This document shows positions 28,325-37,632 of a DNA stretch of 64,000 nucleotides, piece by piece (within the stretch, counting starts at the first letter, position 1; each line of letters begins with the position of its first letter). The notes below the pieces were generated by a model that was not told the DNA's origin, did no database searches, and saw only the letters and a program-made list of their open reading frames with translations. The DNA is from Methylococcaceae bacterium UBA1147 (GTDB lineage: Bacteria; Pseudomonadota; Gammaproteobacteria; Methylococcales; UBA1147), in the NCBI GenBank assembly GCA_002311315.1, contig DBZZ01000076.1:45529-109528 (forward strand), given 5' to 3'. A program made the position numbers and the translations under genes.

Positions 28325-28804
28325 GTGACTGGGATACAGCGAAAAATCAAGAACTTTTCAATGTCACTGGGAATCTGTCTGGTGTTCGTAACATCGAACG
28401 GGATTTCCCAACCGCTGATCAGCAACGACAGGACGCACATGAACAAGACAAGGCTCGACGCATGTCCAGAAAGTCCGAATTGTGTATGCAGCCAAGTGGT
28501 CACCAAAGACCATTTCGTAGCCCCGTTGTCCTTCACCGGCAATGCTCAAAAAGCCTTTTCCGGCCTGAAAACAGCCATTGCCGAATTGCCCGGAACACGA
28601 ATCATCGAATCCAATGACACCTACCTGCATGCCGAGTTTCAAACCCGCTGGCTGAAATTTACCGACGATGTCGAAGCTGTTCTTGACAAAGCCGGGAAGA
28701 AGATCGATATCCGTTCGGCATCGCGGGTAGGATACTGGGACCTGGGAACCAATCGGCGTCGGGTCGAAACCATCCGTCGTGCAATGCTTTCGACTCCGAA
28801 ATAA
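28325..28804 (+). CDS. DUF1499 family protein
   Basis: The C-terminal ~120 residues match DUF1499: it opens with CPESPNCVCSQ, then AFSGLKTAIAELPGTRIIESNDTYLHAEFQTRWLKFTDDVEAVL and ends with DIRSASRVGYWDLGTNRRRVETIR. The function of the family is unknown. The start is uncertain: GTG 28325 gives 159 residues with a weakly hydrophobic N-terminus; ATG 28361 would give a signal-like start; ATG 28439 (MNKTRLDACPE) has the best ribosome binding site (AGGA, 5-6 bases upstream) and would give just the domain. No operon partner is evident. Confidence 0.78.
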   Translation: MTGIQRKIKNFSMSLGICLVFVTSNGISQPLISNDRTHMNKTRLDACPESPNCVCSQVVTKDHFVAPLSFTGNAQKAFSGLKTAIAELPGTRIIESNDTYLHAEFQTRWLKFTDDVEAVLDKAGKKIDIRSASRVGYWDLGTNRRRVETIRRAMLSTPK

Positions 28805-29023
28805 AAACTTATTCGGCTGTTGCGGCACTAGCGGACACGCACCCGATAAGTTTTCTGCACCCTGCAGAAAAAAGGGTCACCAAAATGCTGCCGTCCACTG
28901 CAACACCAGCGGAGCCCAGCTAGAACAGGCGGGTTAAGCGCCACTGTATCCGGCACGCTGTAGCCCCGACAACACCTCAGGGAAACGTGAAACCGAATCG
29001 ACGCGAAATCCCGGGATTCCAGA

Positions 29024-29905
29024 CTATCCAAGTTCTGCTAGCAAGCTCTTGATCATTGTCCCTGCCTGTTGCTGATAACCACCACCGAACAGGTTGAAAT
29101 GGTTCAAAACGTGGTACAGGTTGTAAAGGACCTTCCTGACACGGTAACCCGGATCGAGCGGCCAGACTTGAGCATATGCCCGGTAAAATTCCGTTCCGAA
29201 TCCCCCAAACAGTTCGGTCATGGCCACATCAGTTTCCCGGTCACCGTAATAACATGCGGGATCGAAAATAACCGGGCTGCCGGTATCGTCTGCAGCCGCG
29301 TTTCCAGCCCACAAGTCGCCATGTAGCAATGAAGCTACCGGGGTATAACCTTGAAAAAAATCCGCAAGACCTTCTGACAAGCGGCGTCCGTTCTCGATCA
29401 ACCTGCCGCTGCATCCATTTTTCTGTGCCAGATCGAGTTGAAACGAGAACCGTTGTTGCGTCCAAAAACCGATCCAGTCCTGGGTTGCAGTATTCCTCTG
29501 CAGGGTGGAGCCGATCGTATTGTCGATTCTCCAGCCGAACGCAGTACCCGAGCTTTTGTGCATTAGTGCAAGCTGTTCCCCGAGCTTCGCATTGGACTTT
29601 GGAGTAGAGGATTGAAGATTCAGTAACTCCAACACCAAAAACGCCTGTCCCCCACCAATGCCCGACGCAACCGGCCCAGGTACGCTGACCGCAGCGGTTG
29701 CCGCAATTTCCCGAAGTCCTTGGACTTCTGCCTCGAACATGTGCAGAAGGCTAGCATCGTTCAGCTTAACGAAAAAAGCTCCCGTTGACCCCTCGATGCG
29801 CATCGCCGAACTGATCGACCCGCCGCTACAGTTGACGTGCCGGCCAATCCTGAAACCCGACCCAATTTCCGCCTCTACCGCTCGCCAGACTTCATTCTGG
29901 TTCAT
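29024..29905 (-). CDS. Fructosamine/ketosamine-3-kinase family protein
   Basis: These kinases phosphorylate sugars attached to protein amines and so destabilise glycation products. The 293-residue protein shows the aminoglycoside-kinase-like fold motifs: GGSISSAMRI at the nucleotide site, FFVKLND with the conserved Lys, the catalytic loop LLHGDLWAGN and the metal-binding segment VIFDPACYYGDRETDVAMTELFGGF, which is diagnostic of the FN3K family. It stands alone, divergent from the lptM-lysA operon. Substrate in bacteria is not certain. Confidence 0.88.
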   Translation of the reverse strand: MNQNEVWRAVEAEIGSGFRIGRHVNCSGGSISSAMRIEGSTGAFFVKLNDASLLHMFEAEVQGLREIAATAAVSVPGPVASGIGGGQAFLVLELLNLQSSTPKSNAKLGEQLALMHKSSGTAFGWRIDNTIGSTLQRNTATQDWIGFWTQQRFSFQLDLAQKNGCSGRLIENGRRLSEGLADFFQGYTPVASLLHGDLWAGNAAADDTGSPVIFDPACYYGDRETDVAMTELFGGFGTEFYRAYAQVWPLDPGYRVRKVLYNLYHVLNHFNLFGGGYQQQAGTMIKSLLAELG

Positions 29906-30247
29906 CTTTCTCCTTTCCCTACGTTATGACTGATCTCAGAAATATCGCGAACGCTACGCTCCATTGTCCCACCTATGTCCGACCTACAAGCAACCTTCGG
30001 TCGGGAAACCAAAAGCCAGGAAACAGCCGGCACCTCGTCTTCGATGGTTTATTTCACGGTCTAAACCAAATTCAATTAGAATGTCTCGCTAATCGAGAAG
30101 CAGGCAACAAGGGTGTTAGGTAACCCGCAAAAAACCCGGGAGCATCCTGCAAAGCCTCCAGCAATGGGTCACTAAAGCATACTGACGTCTGTGCAGAACC
30201 TGCCAATCAGGGTTAACTCTTTCCATTCCAAAGAGCGAAAATTCGTC
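29906..30247. other. 342-base divergent spacer upstream of lptM-lysA
   Basis: No frame here has a recognisable protein. Promoters for the fructosamine kinase gene and the lptM-lysA-dapF operon should lie here, but I cannot point to a convincing pair of hexamers. Confidence 0.4.
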
Positions 30248-30430
30248 ATGACCTACAAGAAAAACTGGCTAACCGCCAGCGTACTCGCCATCGGGCTGCT
30301 TTGTGCAAGCTGCGGCCAAAAAGGCCCGTTGTGCCCAGTCGACCCACAGACAGGCAAATCAATGAGTTCAGACTGCCCATGGAGAGACGCACCGCTACCG
30401 AACGAGACAGCGCAGCAAGCATCCAGCTAA
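30248..30430 (+). CDS. lptM: LptM-type small lipoprotein (LPS translocon chaperone)
   Basis: The 60-residue protein is a lipoprotein: a short basic start, hydrophobic stretch, then lipobox LLCASC with the CGQKGPL motif that is the hallmark of LptM (YifL). In E. coli LptM helps mature the LptDE outer-membrane complex. ATG 30248 gives the expected short signal; the open frame extends upstream but has no good start. Location directly before lysA (4 bases) is the classical arrangement. Confidence 0.9.
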   Translation: MTYKKNWLTASVLAIGLLCASCGQKGPLCPVDPQTGKSMSSDCPWRDAPLPNETAQQASS

Positions 30431-30434
30431 ATCC

Positions 30435-31694
30435 ATGAATCATTTTGAATACCACGATAACGAACTGTTCGCCGAACAGGTTGCGGTTCGAGAAATAGCA
30501 CAACGCTTCGGAACGCCCTGCTACATTTATTCGCGAGCCACTCTAGAAAGACACTGGAAGGCCTTCGACGGTGCTTTCGCAACCCGACGTCACCTGATTT
30601 GCTACGCAGTGAAAGCCAACTCCAATCTCGCGGTTCTCAGGGTGCTTGCCCGCCTCGGATCCGGTTTTGACATCGTTTCCGCGGGTGAACTGGCGCGGGT
30701 CATTGAAGCGGGGGGTGACCCCGACAAGATCGTTTTCTCAGGCGTCGGCAAACGCAATGACGAATTACGAAAGGCAGTGACCGCTGGAATCCGCTGTTTC
30801 AACATAGAGGTTGCGGGTGAACTAACCCGGTTGAACCAGATCGCCGGTGAAACGGCACGCAAGGCCCCGGTATCGATTCGAGTCAACCCGGACGTTGATG
30901 CAAAAACCCATCCTTATATTGCAACCGGCCTGAAAGAAAACAAGTTTGGAATCGATTTCCGTGATGCTATCAGTGTCTACCGGCTGGCCGCAGAACTTCC
31001 CAACCTGGAAATTGTCGGCATCGATTGCCATATCGGCTCCCAACTGACCAGTGTGACTCCCTTTGTCGATGCGCTTGACCGGGTTCTCGATTTGCGCAAA
31101 CAACTCATGAACCAGGGAATTTCAATTCACCACCTGGACCTGGGAGGCGGCCTCGGGATCCGCTACAAGAACGAGAACCCGCCTGAACCAGCAACCTATG
31201 TTCAGGCCCTTTTCGACCGGTTGGGAACCGATGATGTCGAGATCCTGCTGGAACCCGGAAGGGCCATCGCCGGTAACGCCGGGATCCTGGTCACCCGGAT
31301 TGAATACCTCAAACCGACGCCGGAGAGAAATTTTGCCATCGTAGACGCTGCGATGAATGACCTGTTGCGACCTGCATTGTATGATGCCTGGCAGGACATC
31401 GTCCCGGTCACCATCGAGAGATCCGTCCCTGAAATGGAATACGACATTGTTGGCCCGGTCTGCGAAACTGGAGATTTCCTCGGAAAATCGCGCAAACTGC
31501 GACTGAAAGAAGGAAATCTGCTGGCCATTCGATCTTCCGGCGCGTACGGTTTCAGCATGAGCTCGAACTATAACTCCAGACCCCGGGCTGCCGAGGTCAT
31601 GGTCGACGGGAACCAGGCTTTCCTGGTCCGTGACCGTGAGCAACTGCAGCAACTCTGGACTGGCGAACACATCCCTGATTTTCTCCAGGACTGA
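30435..31694 (+). CDS. lysA: Diaminopimelate decarboxylase
   Basis: LysA makes lysine from meso-diaminopimelate with PLP. The 419-residue alanine-racemase-fold enzyme has the PLP Lys in CYAVKANSNLAVL, the HIGSQLTSV strand motif, the phosphate-binding glycine cluster LGGGLGI, and the C-terminal active-site CETGDF with YGFSMSSNYN. It starts 4 bases after lptM and is followed by dapF, so two consecutive lysine/peptidoglycan genes share an operon. Confidence 0.96.
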   Translation: MNHFEYHDNELFAEQVAVREIAQRFGTPCYIYSRATLERHWKAFDGAFATRRHLICYAVKANSNLAVLRVLARLGSGFDIVSAGELARVIEAGGDPDKIVFSGVGKRNDELRKAVTAGIRCFNIEVAGELTRLNQIAGETARKAPVSIRVNPDVDAKTHPYIATGLKENKFGIDFRDAISVYRLAAELPNLEIVGIDCHIGSQLTSVTPFVDALDRVLDLRKQLMNQGISIHHLDLGGGLGIRYKNENPPEPATYVQALFDRLGTDDVEILLEPGRAIAGNAGILVTRIEYLKPTPERNFAIVDAAMNDLLRPALYDAWQDIVPVTIERSVPEMEYDIVGPVCETGDFLGKSRKLRLKEGNLLAIRSSGAYGFSMSSNYNSRPRAAEVMVDGNQAFLVRDREQLQQLWTGEHIPDFLQD

Positions 31695-31732
31695 ATCTGA
31701 AAATCCCAAGCCCAGAATCGACAACCGATCCA

Positions 31733-32563
31733 TTGAAGCTGGAATTTACAAAAATGCACGGCCTGGGCAACGACTTCGTTGTTGTTGACGGGATCAGGCA
31801 GGTGGTGAATCTCTCTCTTGATCAGATTCAATTGCTGGCCAACCGGAATTTCGGGGTCGGATGTGACCAGATCCTGCTAGTAGAACGTCCCGAGTCCTCG
31901 AACGCTGATTTCCGCTACCGGATTTTCAACCCCGACGGCAGCGAAGTCAGCCAGTGCGGCAACGGCGCTCGCTGTTTCGCGCGCTTTGTGCTGGACAAGA
32001 AGCTCACCAGCAATCCGGAAATTACGGTGGACACCAATGCCGGTCAACTAGTACTGCAGGTGGGGGAAAACGATGATATCCAAGTCAACATGGGCATTCC
32101 GCGACACGAACCTGATGAAATCCCCCTTAGAGTGGCCACCAGATCGATGCACTACGAAACAAGGCTCGGCGATCAAGATATCACCTTTGGCGCGGTTTCA
32201 CTTGGAAACCCACACGCCGTCATCCTGGTCGACAAAGTCCGAACGGCTCCGGTTGAACAACTTGGTCGGCAACTCGAAAGCCATGAAATGTTTCCACAAC
32301 GGGTCAACGCGGGCTTCATGGAAGTTGTTGATCGGCACCGTGCCCGACTCAGGGTATTCGAACGGGGTGCCGGCGAAACGCTGGCTTGCGGTAGCGGGGC
32401 TTGCGCAGCCGCGGTGGTGGGCATTGAACAGAAACTGCTGGAGAACCCGGTAAGAATTGACCTGCCTGGTGGACCACTCATGATATCGTGGGGCGGCTAC
32501 GGACAGCCAGTTTATATGACAGGCCCTGCCATCAGCGTTTTTGAAGGAAGGATCGAATTATGA
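31733..32563 (+). CDS. dapF: Diaminopimelate epimerase
   Basis: DapF interconverts LL- and meso-diaminopimelate for lysine and peptidoglycan. Both catalytic cysteines are visible: SQCGNGARCF and LACGSGACAAA. The start is TTG 31733, giving MKLEFTKMHGLGNDF, which matches the normal N-terminus (MQFSKMHGLGNDF in E. coli) far better than the internal ATG. The stop overlaps the DUF484 start (ATGA). Confidence 0.96.
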   Translation: MKLEFTKMHGLGNDFVVVDGIRQVVNLSLDQIQLLANRNFGVGCDQILLVERPESSNADFRYRIFNPDGSEVSQCGNGARCFARFVLDKKLTSNPEITVDTNAGQLVLQVGENDDIQVNMGIPRHEPDEIPLRVATRSMHYETRLGDQDITFGAVSLGNPHAVILVDKVRTAPVEQLGRQLESHEMFPQRVNAGFMEVVDRHRARLRVFERGAGETLACGSGACAAAVVGIEQKLLENPVRIDLPGGPLMISWGGYGQPVYMTGPAISVFEGRIEL

Positions 32564-33264
32564 AGCAAGCAGAAATTTCCAAAGACGAAAATGAAGGGGT
32601 TACAGCCGAACAGGTGAAGACCTACCTGTCACAACACCCGGGGTTTTTTGCCAATCATGAAGAACTGCTGCAAAACCTGAGCATCCCGCATCATTCCGGT
32701 TCTGCGGTTTCCCTGATCGAGAAGCAACTACACCTTTACCGGGAAAAGAACGAAAAACAGTTGCAGAAACTCAACCTGTTGGTGCATATCGCGCGGGAAA
32801 ATGACGACCTGTTCCAGAAAATGCACAAGTTGACCCTCTCCCTGATGGACGCAAGTGACCTGGAGAACACCATGGCAAGCCTGCAGTCTGTCCTGCACGA
32901 CGAATTCAAGGCCGATTTCGTCTCACTGCGCATCCTGCAGAAAAACAGAGACTTTCCCCTAGCTGAAGTTTTCGTCGCTTCTTCGGACCCGCGGCTGGAT
33001 TCTTTCCGAAAAGTGATTGATTCCGGACGCCCAAAATGCGGAGAATCGGTATCGAAACAGGGAGCGTTTCTGTTCGGGGACAACGGCGACCTGATCAAAT
33101 CCTCTGCAATCATTCCCTTTGCCGCATCCGGTGTTTCAGGTCTGCTCGGAATCGGTAGCCTAGACGTTGAACGCTTCCTACCCACCATGGGACAGATGTT
33201 CCTGACCCAAATTGGTGAACTGGTCGCATACCGCCTGAACGCCATCCTGGGTAGCGGAAGTTAA
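32560..33264 (+). CDS. DUF484 family protein
   Basis: The 234-residue protein has the DUF484 opening (VKTYLSQHPGFFANHEELLQNLSIPHHSGSAVSLIEKQ), a coiled coil and a GAF-like C-terminal domain (FVSLRILQKN ... SSAIIPFAASGVSGLLGIGS, with the end GELVAYRLN). It is always found between dapF and xerC in gammaproteobacteria and its function is not settled. It overlaps dapF by 4 bases and xerC follows after 8 bases. Confidence 0.92.
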   Translation: MKQAEISKDENEGVTAEQVKTYLSQHPGFFANHEELLQNLSIPHHSGSAVSLIEKQLHLYREKNEKQLQKLNLLVHIARENDDLFQKMHKLTLSLMDASDLENTMASLQSVLHDEFKADFVSLRILQKNRDFPLAEVFVASSDPRLDSFRKVIDSGRPKCGESVSKQGAFLFGDNGDLIKSSAIIPFAASGVSGLLGIGSLDVERFLPTMGQMFLTQIGELVAYRLNAILGSGS

Positions 33265-33272
33265 CCCTTCGC

Positions 33273-34175
33273 GTGTCCTCGACCCTGAACCCGCTGCTGG
33301 AACGGTATATCGACCAGCTCCGTTACGAACGCCGAGCATCGCCGCATACCCTCAGTGCCTACCGCCGCGACCTTTCAAAACTGGCCAGGTTCTGTGAAGA
33401 ATCGAAGATCCCGACCTGGCAGAAACTGAAAGCACACCACATCCAGAAGCACATCACAGCTGAATTCCGAAAGGGGCTGGGAAGCCGCAGCCTACAACGT
33501 GAGCTTTCATCGATCCGCGGGTTCCTGCAGTTTCTTGGCCAGAACAACGAAATTGATGACAACCCGGCAAATTACGTCCGGGCGCCCAAGGCGGCAAACA
33601 GGCTACCCAGAACTCTCGATGTGGATCAGGTCGCCGGATTAATGCAAGGCAGCCCGGGTTCCGTCCTCGAAAAACGGGACCTTGCCATGTGGGAACTGTT
33701 TTACTCCTCGGGCCTGCGTCTATCCGAAATGGTCAATCTGAACATTGAGGACGTTGACCTCGAACAGGGATCTCTGCTGGTGAAACACGGCAAGGGAGGG
33801 AAGGACAGGATTCTGCCCGTGGGCCGCTGTGCAATCGATGCAGTACGAATTTGGTTGCGGGTCCGGCAATCCATTGGCTCAGACGAAACCACTGCGCTCT
33901 TTATCAGCAGAAACGGAAATCGCCTTTCGGCGCGAAGCGTTCAGTCCAGGCTAACCAACTGGTGCCTAAAACACGGGCTACCGGAAAAGATTCATCCCCA
34001 CATGCTCAGGCATTCTTTTGCCAGTCACCTGTTGCAGGGAAGCGGCGATTTAAGGGCTGTTCAGGAACTTCTAGGACACAGTAACATCAGCACCACGCAA
34101 ATCTATACACACCTTGATTTCGCCCACCTGTCCAGCGTTTACGACAAGGCCCACCCGCGAGCCAAGAAGAAATAA
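33273..34175 (+). CDS. xerC: Tyrosine recombinase XerC
   Basis: XerC with XerD resolves chromosome dimers at dif. The 300-residue protein has the SAM-like DNA-binding N-terminus (LRYERRASPHTLSAYRRDL) and the catalytic residues: Arg in SGLRLSEMVNL, Lys in GKGGKDRILPVG, HMLRHSFASHLL, the His of LLGHSNISTTQIYTHL and its nucleophile Tyr. GTG 33273 starts it. Its position at the end of lysA-dapF-DUF484 identifies XerC rather than XerD or an integrase. Confidence 0.95.
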   Translation: MSSTLNPLLERYIDQLRYERRASPHTLSAYRRDLSKLARFCEESKIPTWQKLKAHHIQKHITAEFRKGLGSRSLQRELSSIRGFLQFLGQNNEIDDNPANYVRAPKAANRLPRTLDVDQVAGLMQGSPGSVLEKRDLAMWELFYSSGLRLSEMVNLNIEDVDLEQGSLLVKHGKGGKDRILPVGRCAIDAVRIWLRVRQSIGSDETTALFISRNGNRLSARSVQSRLTNWCLKHGLPEKIHPHMLRHSFASHLLQGSGDLRAVQELLGHSNISTTQIYTHLDFAHLSSVYDKAHPRAKKK

Positions 34176-34496
34176 GTCCAGCCATCTGCCAGATGAACTG
34201 ATTTTCCGGATCAGCACAATGTGTAACATGTTGCCTGTTACGCAGAAACACCGAATTGGAAAAAAGCACTACCATCGTCGTTTATGCACCCAACCAATGC
34301 TTAGAGACGCTCTAGAGCAATATAACCTCAGTCAGAACAACAGCGTGGCGACCTAAAATTTGTTAAGCTATGCGGCATTCAGCCCCATGATCAAAGGGCG
34401 GTCGTACTCCCAGCCCACCATAGATGCAGTTCATCCAGGGATACCAATCAGGATTCCTGACAGGAATCGACCAGATAACAGAAAACGGACAAAAAA
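34176..34496. other. 321-base spacer between xerC and the DUF2333 gene
   Basis: I see no gene, RNA or clear terminator here. The promoter of the DUF2333-DUF4389 pair probably lies in its second half. Confidence 0.4.
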
Positions 34497-35531
34497 ATGG
34501 TCAAGCAAAAAGTAACAAAGAGTTGGCAAGAATCGATCTCCAAAGAACAGCCTAAACCCAATCCGAGGAAGAAAGGAGGCAAGCTCAAATGGATGGTGCT
34601 TACTCCAGTTTGTCTCTTGCTGATTGTTTATCTCGCATATGTCGCCTATATCAGCGAACCACCGGATCAATTTAACGTTTTAGACAAAGCGCTCGAATCA
34701 GCCGGCGTTGAAACCCTGGGGCAACTGACAAACGGTTACATCTTCGGTAATACCCTGGCCATGATCGGCCAAACCCTGCTGCACAAAAAAGGCGGTTACC
34801 TGTCCAATGATGTATTCCCGGGGCCACTGATTGACAACATGCCGTCCTGGGAATACGGTGCCATCGTCATGCTGCGTGACGGCACATCGGCCCTGAGAAA
34901 TCATTTCGGACGCTCACAATCACAATCAAGGGAAAATGCCGACTTGTCGAGAGCCGAGCCATACTTCTACAACCTCCATGATTCCTACATGTTTCCTGCC
35001 ACCGAGGTTGAATACGGTGCAGGTATCGAACACCTTCAGAACTATCTGAGAGACCTAAACCTACGAGGCAGGAACGCGGAATTCTTTGCCCGGGCCGACA
35101 ACCTGGACAATTATCTGCAGGCAGTCCTCAAGAGACTGGGGGATTATTCGTTCCGGCTGACCGCAAGCTCCATTCAAACGGAAAGATACATAGAGAATGT
35201 AGACGGCCGGAACGTTGTCGTGGCCAAGACTCCCTGGACAGATGTCGACGATGTATTCTGGGAGGCCAGGGGTGCGACCTGGGCGCTACTGCACATCTTC
35301 AGGGCCATCGAAGCCGATTTTTCGGCCACGCTGAAAAGCAAGGCAGCCGATGCAACCATGACCCAGATCATCCAGGAACTTGAAGACTCCCAGGCTGCAA
35401 CCCTTAGCCCGGTTATTCTCAATGGCGATGGCTTTGGGCTGTTTGCAAACTATTCACTGACCCTAGCGAACCACATCGCCAGAGCCACCGCTGCCACGAT
35501 TGACCTGCGTGAACTGATGCTCAGAGGTTAA
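34497..35531 (+). CDS. DUF2333 membrane-anchored protein
   Basis: The 344-residue protein has a charged N-terminus, one membrane helix at about 33-52 (WMVLTPVCLLLIVYLAYVAY), then a long soluble domain. Segments FNVLDKALESAGVETLGQLT, YGAIVMLRDGTSALRNHFGRSQSQS and FFARADNLDNYLQAVLKRLGDYSFRLTASS are typical of DUF2333, a proteobacterial family of unknown function. It starts with ATG after an A-rich leader and is followed after 3 bases by a DUF4389 gene. Confidence 0.85.
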   Translation: MVKQKVTKSWQESISKEQPKPNPRKKGGKLKWMVLTPVCLLLIVYLAYVAYISEPPDQFNVLDKALESAGVETLGQLTNGYIFGNTLAMIGQTLLHKKGGYLSNDVFPGPLIDNMPSWEYGAIVMLRDGTSALRNHFGRSQSQSRENADLSRAEPYFYNLHDSYMFPATEVEYGAGIEHLQNYLRDLNLRGRNAEFFARADNLDNYLQAVLKRLGDYSFRLTASSIQTERYIENVDGRNVVVAKTPWTDVDDVFWEARGATWALLHIFRAIEADFSATLKSKAADATMTQIIQELEDSQAATLSPVILNGDGFGLFANYSLTLANHIARATAATIDLRELMLRG

Positions 35532-35534
35532 AGC

Positions 35535-35828
35535 TTGGCTGAACAGACCGAGGTCCAGACCAACCTGAAGAAGATTGGAACCTGGCAACGAATTTTCTTC
35601 ATGCTGATCTTCGCAGTCATTCTGGGGCTGGTGCGGATCCTGTTGTGGGCCGTTGTGCTGCTGCAGGTTGTTTCCAGCCTGATGACCGGCTCCGCAAACC
35701 CCAACGTACTGACACTAGGCCGAACGCTTGCGGCATACGTATACAACATCCTGCTTTTTCTCACCTACAACTCGGATGAAATGCCCTTTCCGTTCGCCGA
35801 CTGGAACAGCCACAGTACCCCGAATTAG
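35535..35828 (+). CDS. DUF4389 small membrane protein
   Basis: The 97-residue protein has two hydrophobic segments (FFMLIFAVILGLVRILLWAV, AYVYNILLFLTY) and ends PFPFADWNS, which is the DUF4389 pattern. Function unknown. It starts at TTG 35535, with GAGG in a good position before it overlapping the end of the DUF2333 gene. It meets the darP gene tail to tail with a 4-base overlap. Confidence 0.8.
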   Translation: MAEQTEVQTNLKKIGTWQRIFFMLIFAVILGLVRILLWAVVLLQVVSSLMTGSANPNVLTLGRTLAAYVYNILLFLTYNSDEMPFPFADWNSHSTPN

Positions 35829-36334
35829 CTTTGTTCCAGTACTTCTCGCAAGTAACGATAGAGAGCCCTGGTTGCGTGTGGATCTTTGTCCTGAGCACCT
35901 TCCTTCCTGGCCTTCCTGACAAGCTGCCGGAGTCTTTGTCGATCAACCGTCGGGGCTTCATCCACCAAGTCGCCAATTGCACTATCGCCATCCTCTAGTA
36001 GCCGCTCACGCCAGTTTTCTAGCCGGTGGTGATGACGGATCTCGCGGTTGCTCTGCATCTTCAATGCAGCCAGGCTTTCACGGACCGGATGAGCATCCAT
36101 CACCCGCAGCAAGCCGCCGATAAACTTGATCTGGCGCTTCAATGCGCTCCCTCCACTGATCCTGCGGGCATGGTCGACTGCGCTCCTGAGTTCAGGGTCG
36201 AGTTGCAGGCTATCCAGTTCTCTTGGCGATAGCTGGCTGAGTGTCCGACCTAGTTTCTGAAGATCCGTGCTTTGCTTCTTTAAACTGGTCTTGCTGACCT
36301 CCACCCGGGTTTCAGCTTCATCCGATTCCATCAT
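35825..36334 (-). CDS. darP: DarP (YjgA/DUF615), ribosome large-subunit assembly factor
   Basis: DarP binds late 50S assembly intermediates. The 169-residue protein shows the family pattern: SKTSLKKQSTDLQKLGRTL, LSPRELDSLQL, ARRISGGSALKRQIKFIGGLLR and the C-terminal RQLVRKARKEG. In other gammaproteobacteria this gene often neighbours pmbA, which is not here. A small two-helix membrane protein lies 19 bases upstream and could be co-transcribed. Confidence 0.9.
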   Translation of the reverse strand: MMESDEAETRVEVSKTSLKKQSTDLQKLGRTLSQLSPRELDSLQLDPELRSAVDHARRISGGSALKRQIKFIGGLLRVMDAHPVRESLAALKMQSNREIRHHHRLENWRERLLEDGDSAIGDLVDEAPTVDRQRLRQLVRKARKEGAQDKDPHATRALYRYLREVLEQS

Positions 36335-36353
36335 CCGCGGCCAGCTTGCGCCA

Positions 36354-36542
36354 TCAGGTCATTGCAACCAGGAAAACCACGAAAGCAACCACCAGCACGA
36401 CAGGAACGAGAAACGCGGGCCAGTCGGCCTGTGCCTCCCTGCTCCTTTCCAGTGAAGCCTTTATCCCCGGTCTGAACCAGAAAATGATCAACAGTGCAGC
36501 TGCACCGTATAGAATGAACTCCCAAGTTGATGGTTGCTCCAT
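36354..36542 (-). CDS. Small protein with two membrane helices, unknown
   Basis: A 62-residue product starting at ATG 36542 (MEQPSTWEF) has two hydrophobic segments (FILYGAAALLIIFWF and FLVPVVLVVAFVVFLVA) joined by a short charged linker. A longer frame from 36587 exists but its extra residues look random. I do not recognise a family. It precedes darP on the same strand by 19 bases. It is probably real because of its membrane composition and spacing. Confidence 0.6.
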   Translation of the reverse strand: MEQPSTWEFILYGAAALLIIFWFRPGIKASLERSREAQADWPAFLVPVVLVVAFVVFLVAMT

Positions 36543-37043
36543 GAAACCCGTCCCACACCTCGTTTCGTAATGCGCCAATTCTAGCACCGAAAAGCCGGTC
36601 CAGGCCGAAATACCCGTGCTCGGGTTGCTCCATCGCCAGTTTGATCATCAAGTTTATCGAGTGATCGACATGATCTGGAAAAAAGGAGGTTTAAAAACAA
36701 CGAGGCGAAGTATTCTGGCCGCCGCCGGCTCAATCGGATCGAAAGCTAGTCCGCAGTGACGAGTAAAGAAATACTGAAACAGGGATGATATCAAGTCTTG
36801 CAAGAACAGGTTTTACCGGATCGACAGCACCCAGGCAGAAAACCCTGACCGCACGAGCCTCTGCAGTCATGGACATTGGTTAGGGCAAACCCTAGTATAG
36901 AACTTGTGGAATAGTCGCCATACCCTGCAAGCAAATGGGCAGGTCGAGGGGCGTAAAGAGATTGGCTTCGTTGCCTGCCGCTGGTTGACCGGCAAAAGAA
37001 CAGTTCCCCGAATACTCGCCCAAACAAAGCAATTACCGGACAC
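36543..37043. other. About 500 bases without a convincing gene
   Basis: Between the divergent small membrane protein and the protease gene. Reverse frames here (for example 36791-37072) have many Cys and no motif. A strong ribosome-binding-like GGAGG at 36684-36688 has no start codon a suitable distance after it on the plus strand. Confidence 0.4.
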
Positions 37044-37568
37044 ATGTCACAAGCCGATGCGTCCCAGAACAAACAGATTGGAAAATGGATGATCTACGCT
37101 GCATGGGTACTATTGCTGGTCATGCTGACCCTGTTCTTCGAAGGTCGACTGGAAAGGCAATACAACCCGAACATTGCCTTGCAGGCAAGTAACAGTTCGG
37201 ATACCCCTTCGCAGGTCACGCTGGAAATGAACCGTTTCGGTCACTACGTCACGTCCGGCACGATCAACGGGCAAACCGTCACCTTTCTCGTTGATACCGG
37301 AGCAACCAGGATCAGTATTCCAGGGAATGTAGCGAGGCAACTTGATTTGAAGCGCGGTGTACCGCATCGGGTCATGACAGCCAACGGGTCAATTACCGTT
37401 TACAGCACCTTCCTTGAGCGGGTCGCCATCGGTCCCCTCGAAATGAGAAACCTACAGGGCCATGTGAACCCGCACATGGGAGGCCAGGAAATCCTGCTGG
37501 GCATGAATTTTCTCAAGAGCCTGGAAATGACCCAGCGAGCCAACCGGCTGATCCTCAAGAAACTCTGA
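37044..37568 (+). CDS. Retropepsin-like aspartic protease, membrane anchored
   Basis: This 174-residue protein has one N-terminal helix (WMIYAAWVLLLVMLTLFF) and a single-lobed aspartic protease domain in the periplasm. The active-site motif is FLVDTGATRISIP, with the partner hydrophobic-glycine segment EILLGMNFLKSLEM. It fits the bacterial clan AA family often called TIGR02281. Such enzymes must dimerise to work. Substrate unknown. rdgC follows after 64 bases on the same strand. Confidence 0.88.
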   Translation: MSQADASQNKQIGKWMIYAAWVLLLVMLTLFFEGRLERQYNPNIALQASNSSDTPSQVTLEMNRFGHYVTSGTINGQTVTFLVDTGATRISIPGNVARQLDLKRGVPHRVMTANGSITVYSTFLERVAIGPLEMRNLQGHVNPHMGGQEILLGMNFLKSLEMTQRANRLILKKL

Positions 37569-37632
37569 CCCAGCGTGTGACATTTACCGAGCTTGCCACG
37601 ATAATAAACGGTTTTCCAGAAAAACAAGGGTC

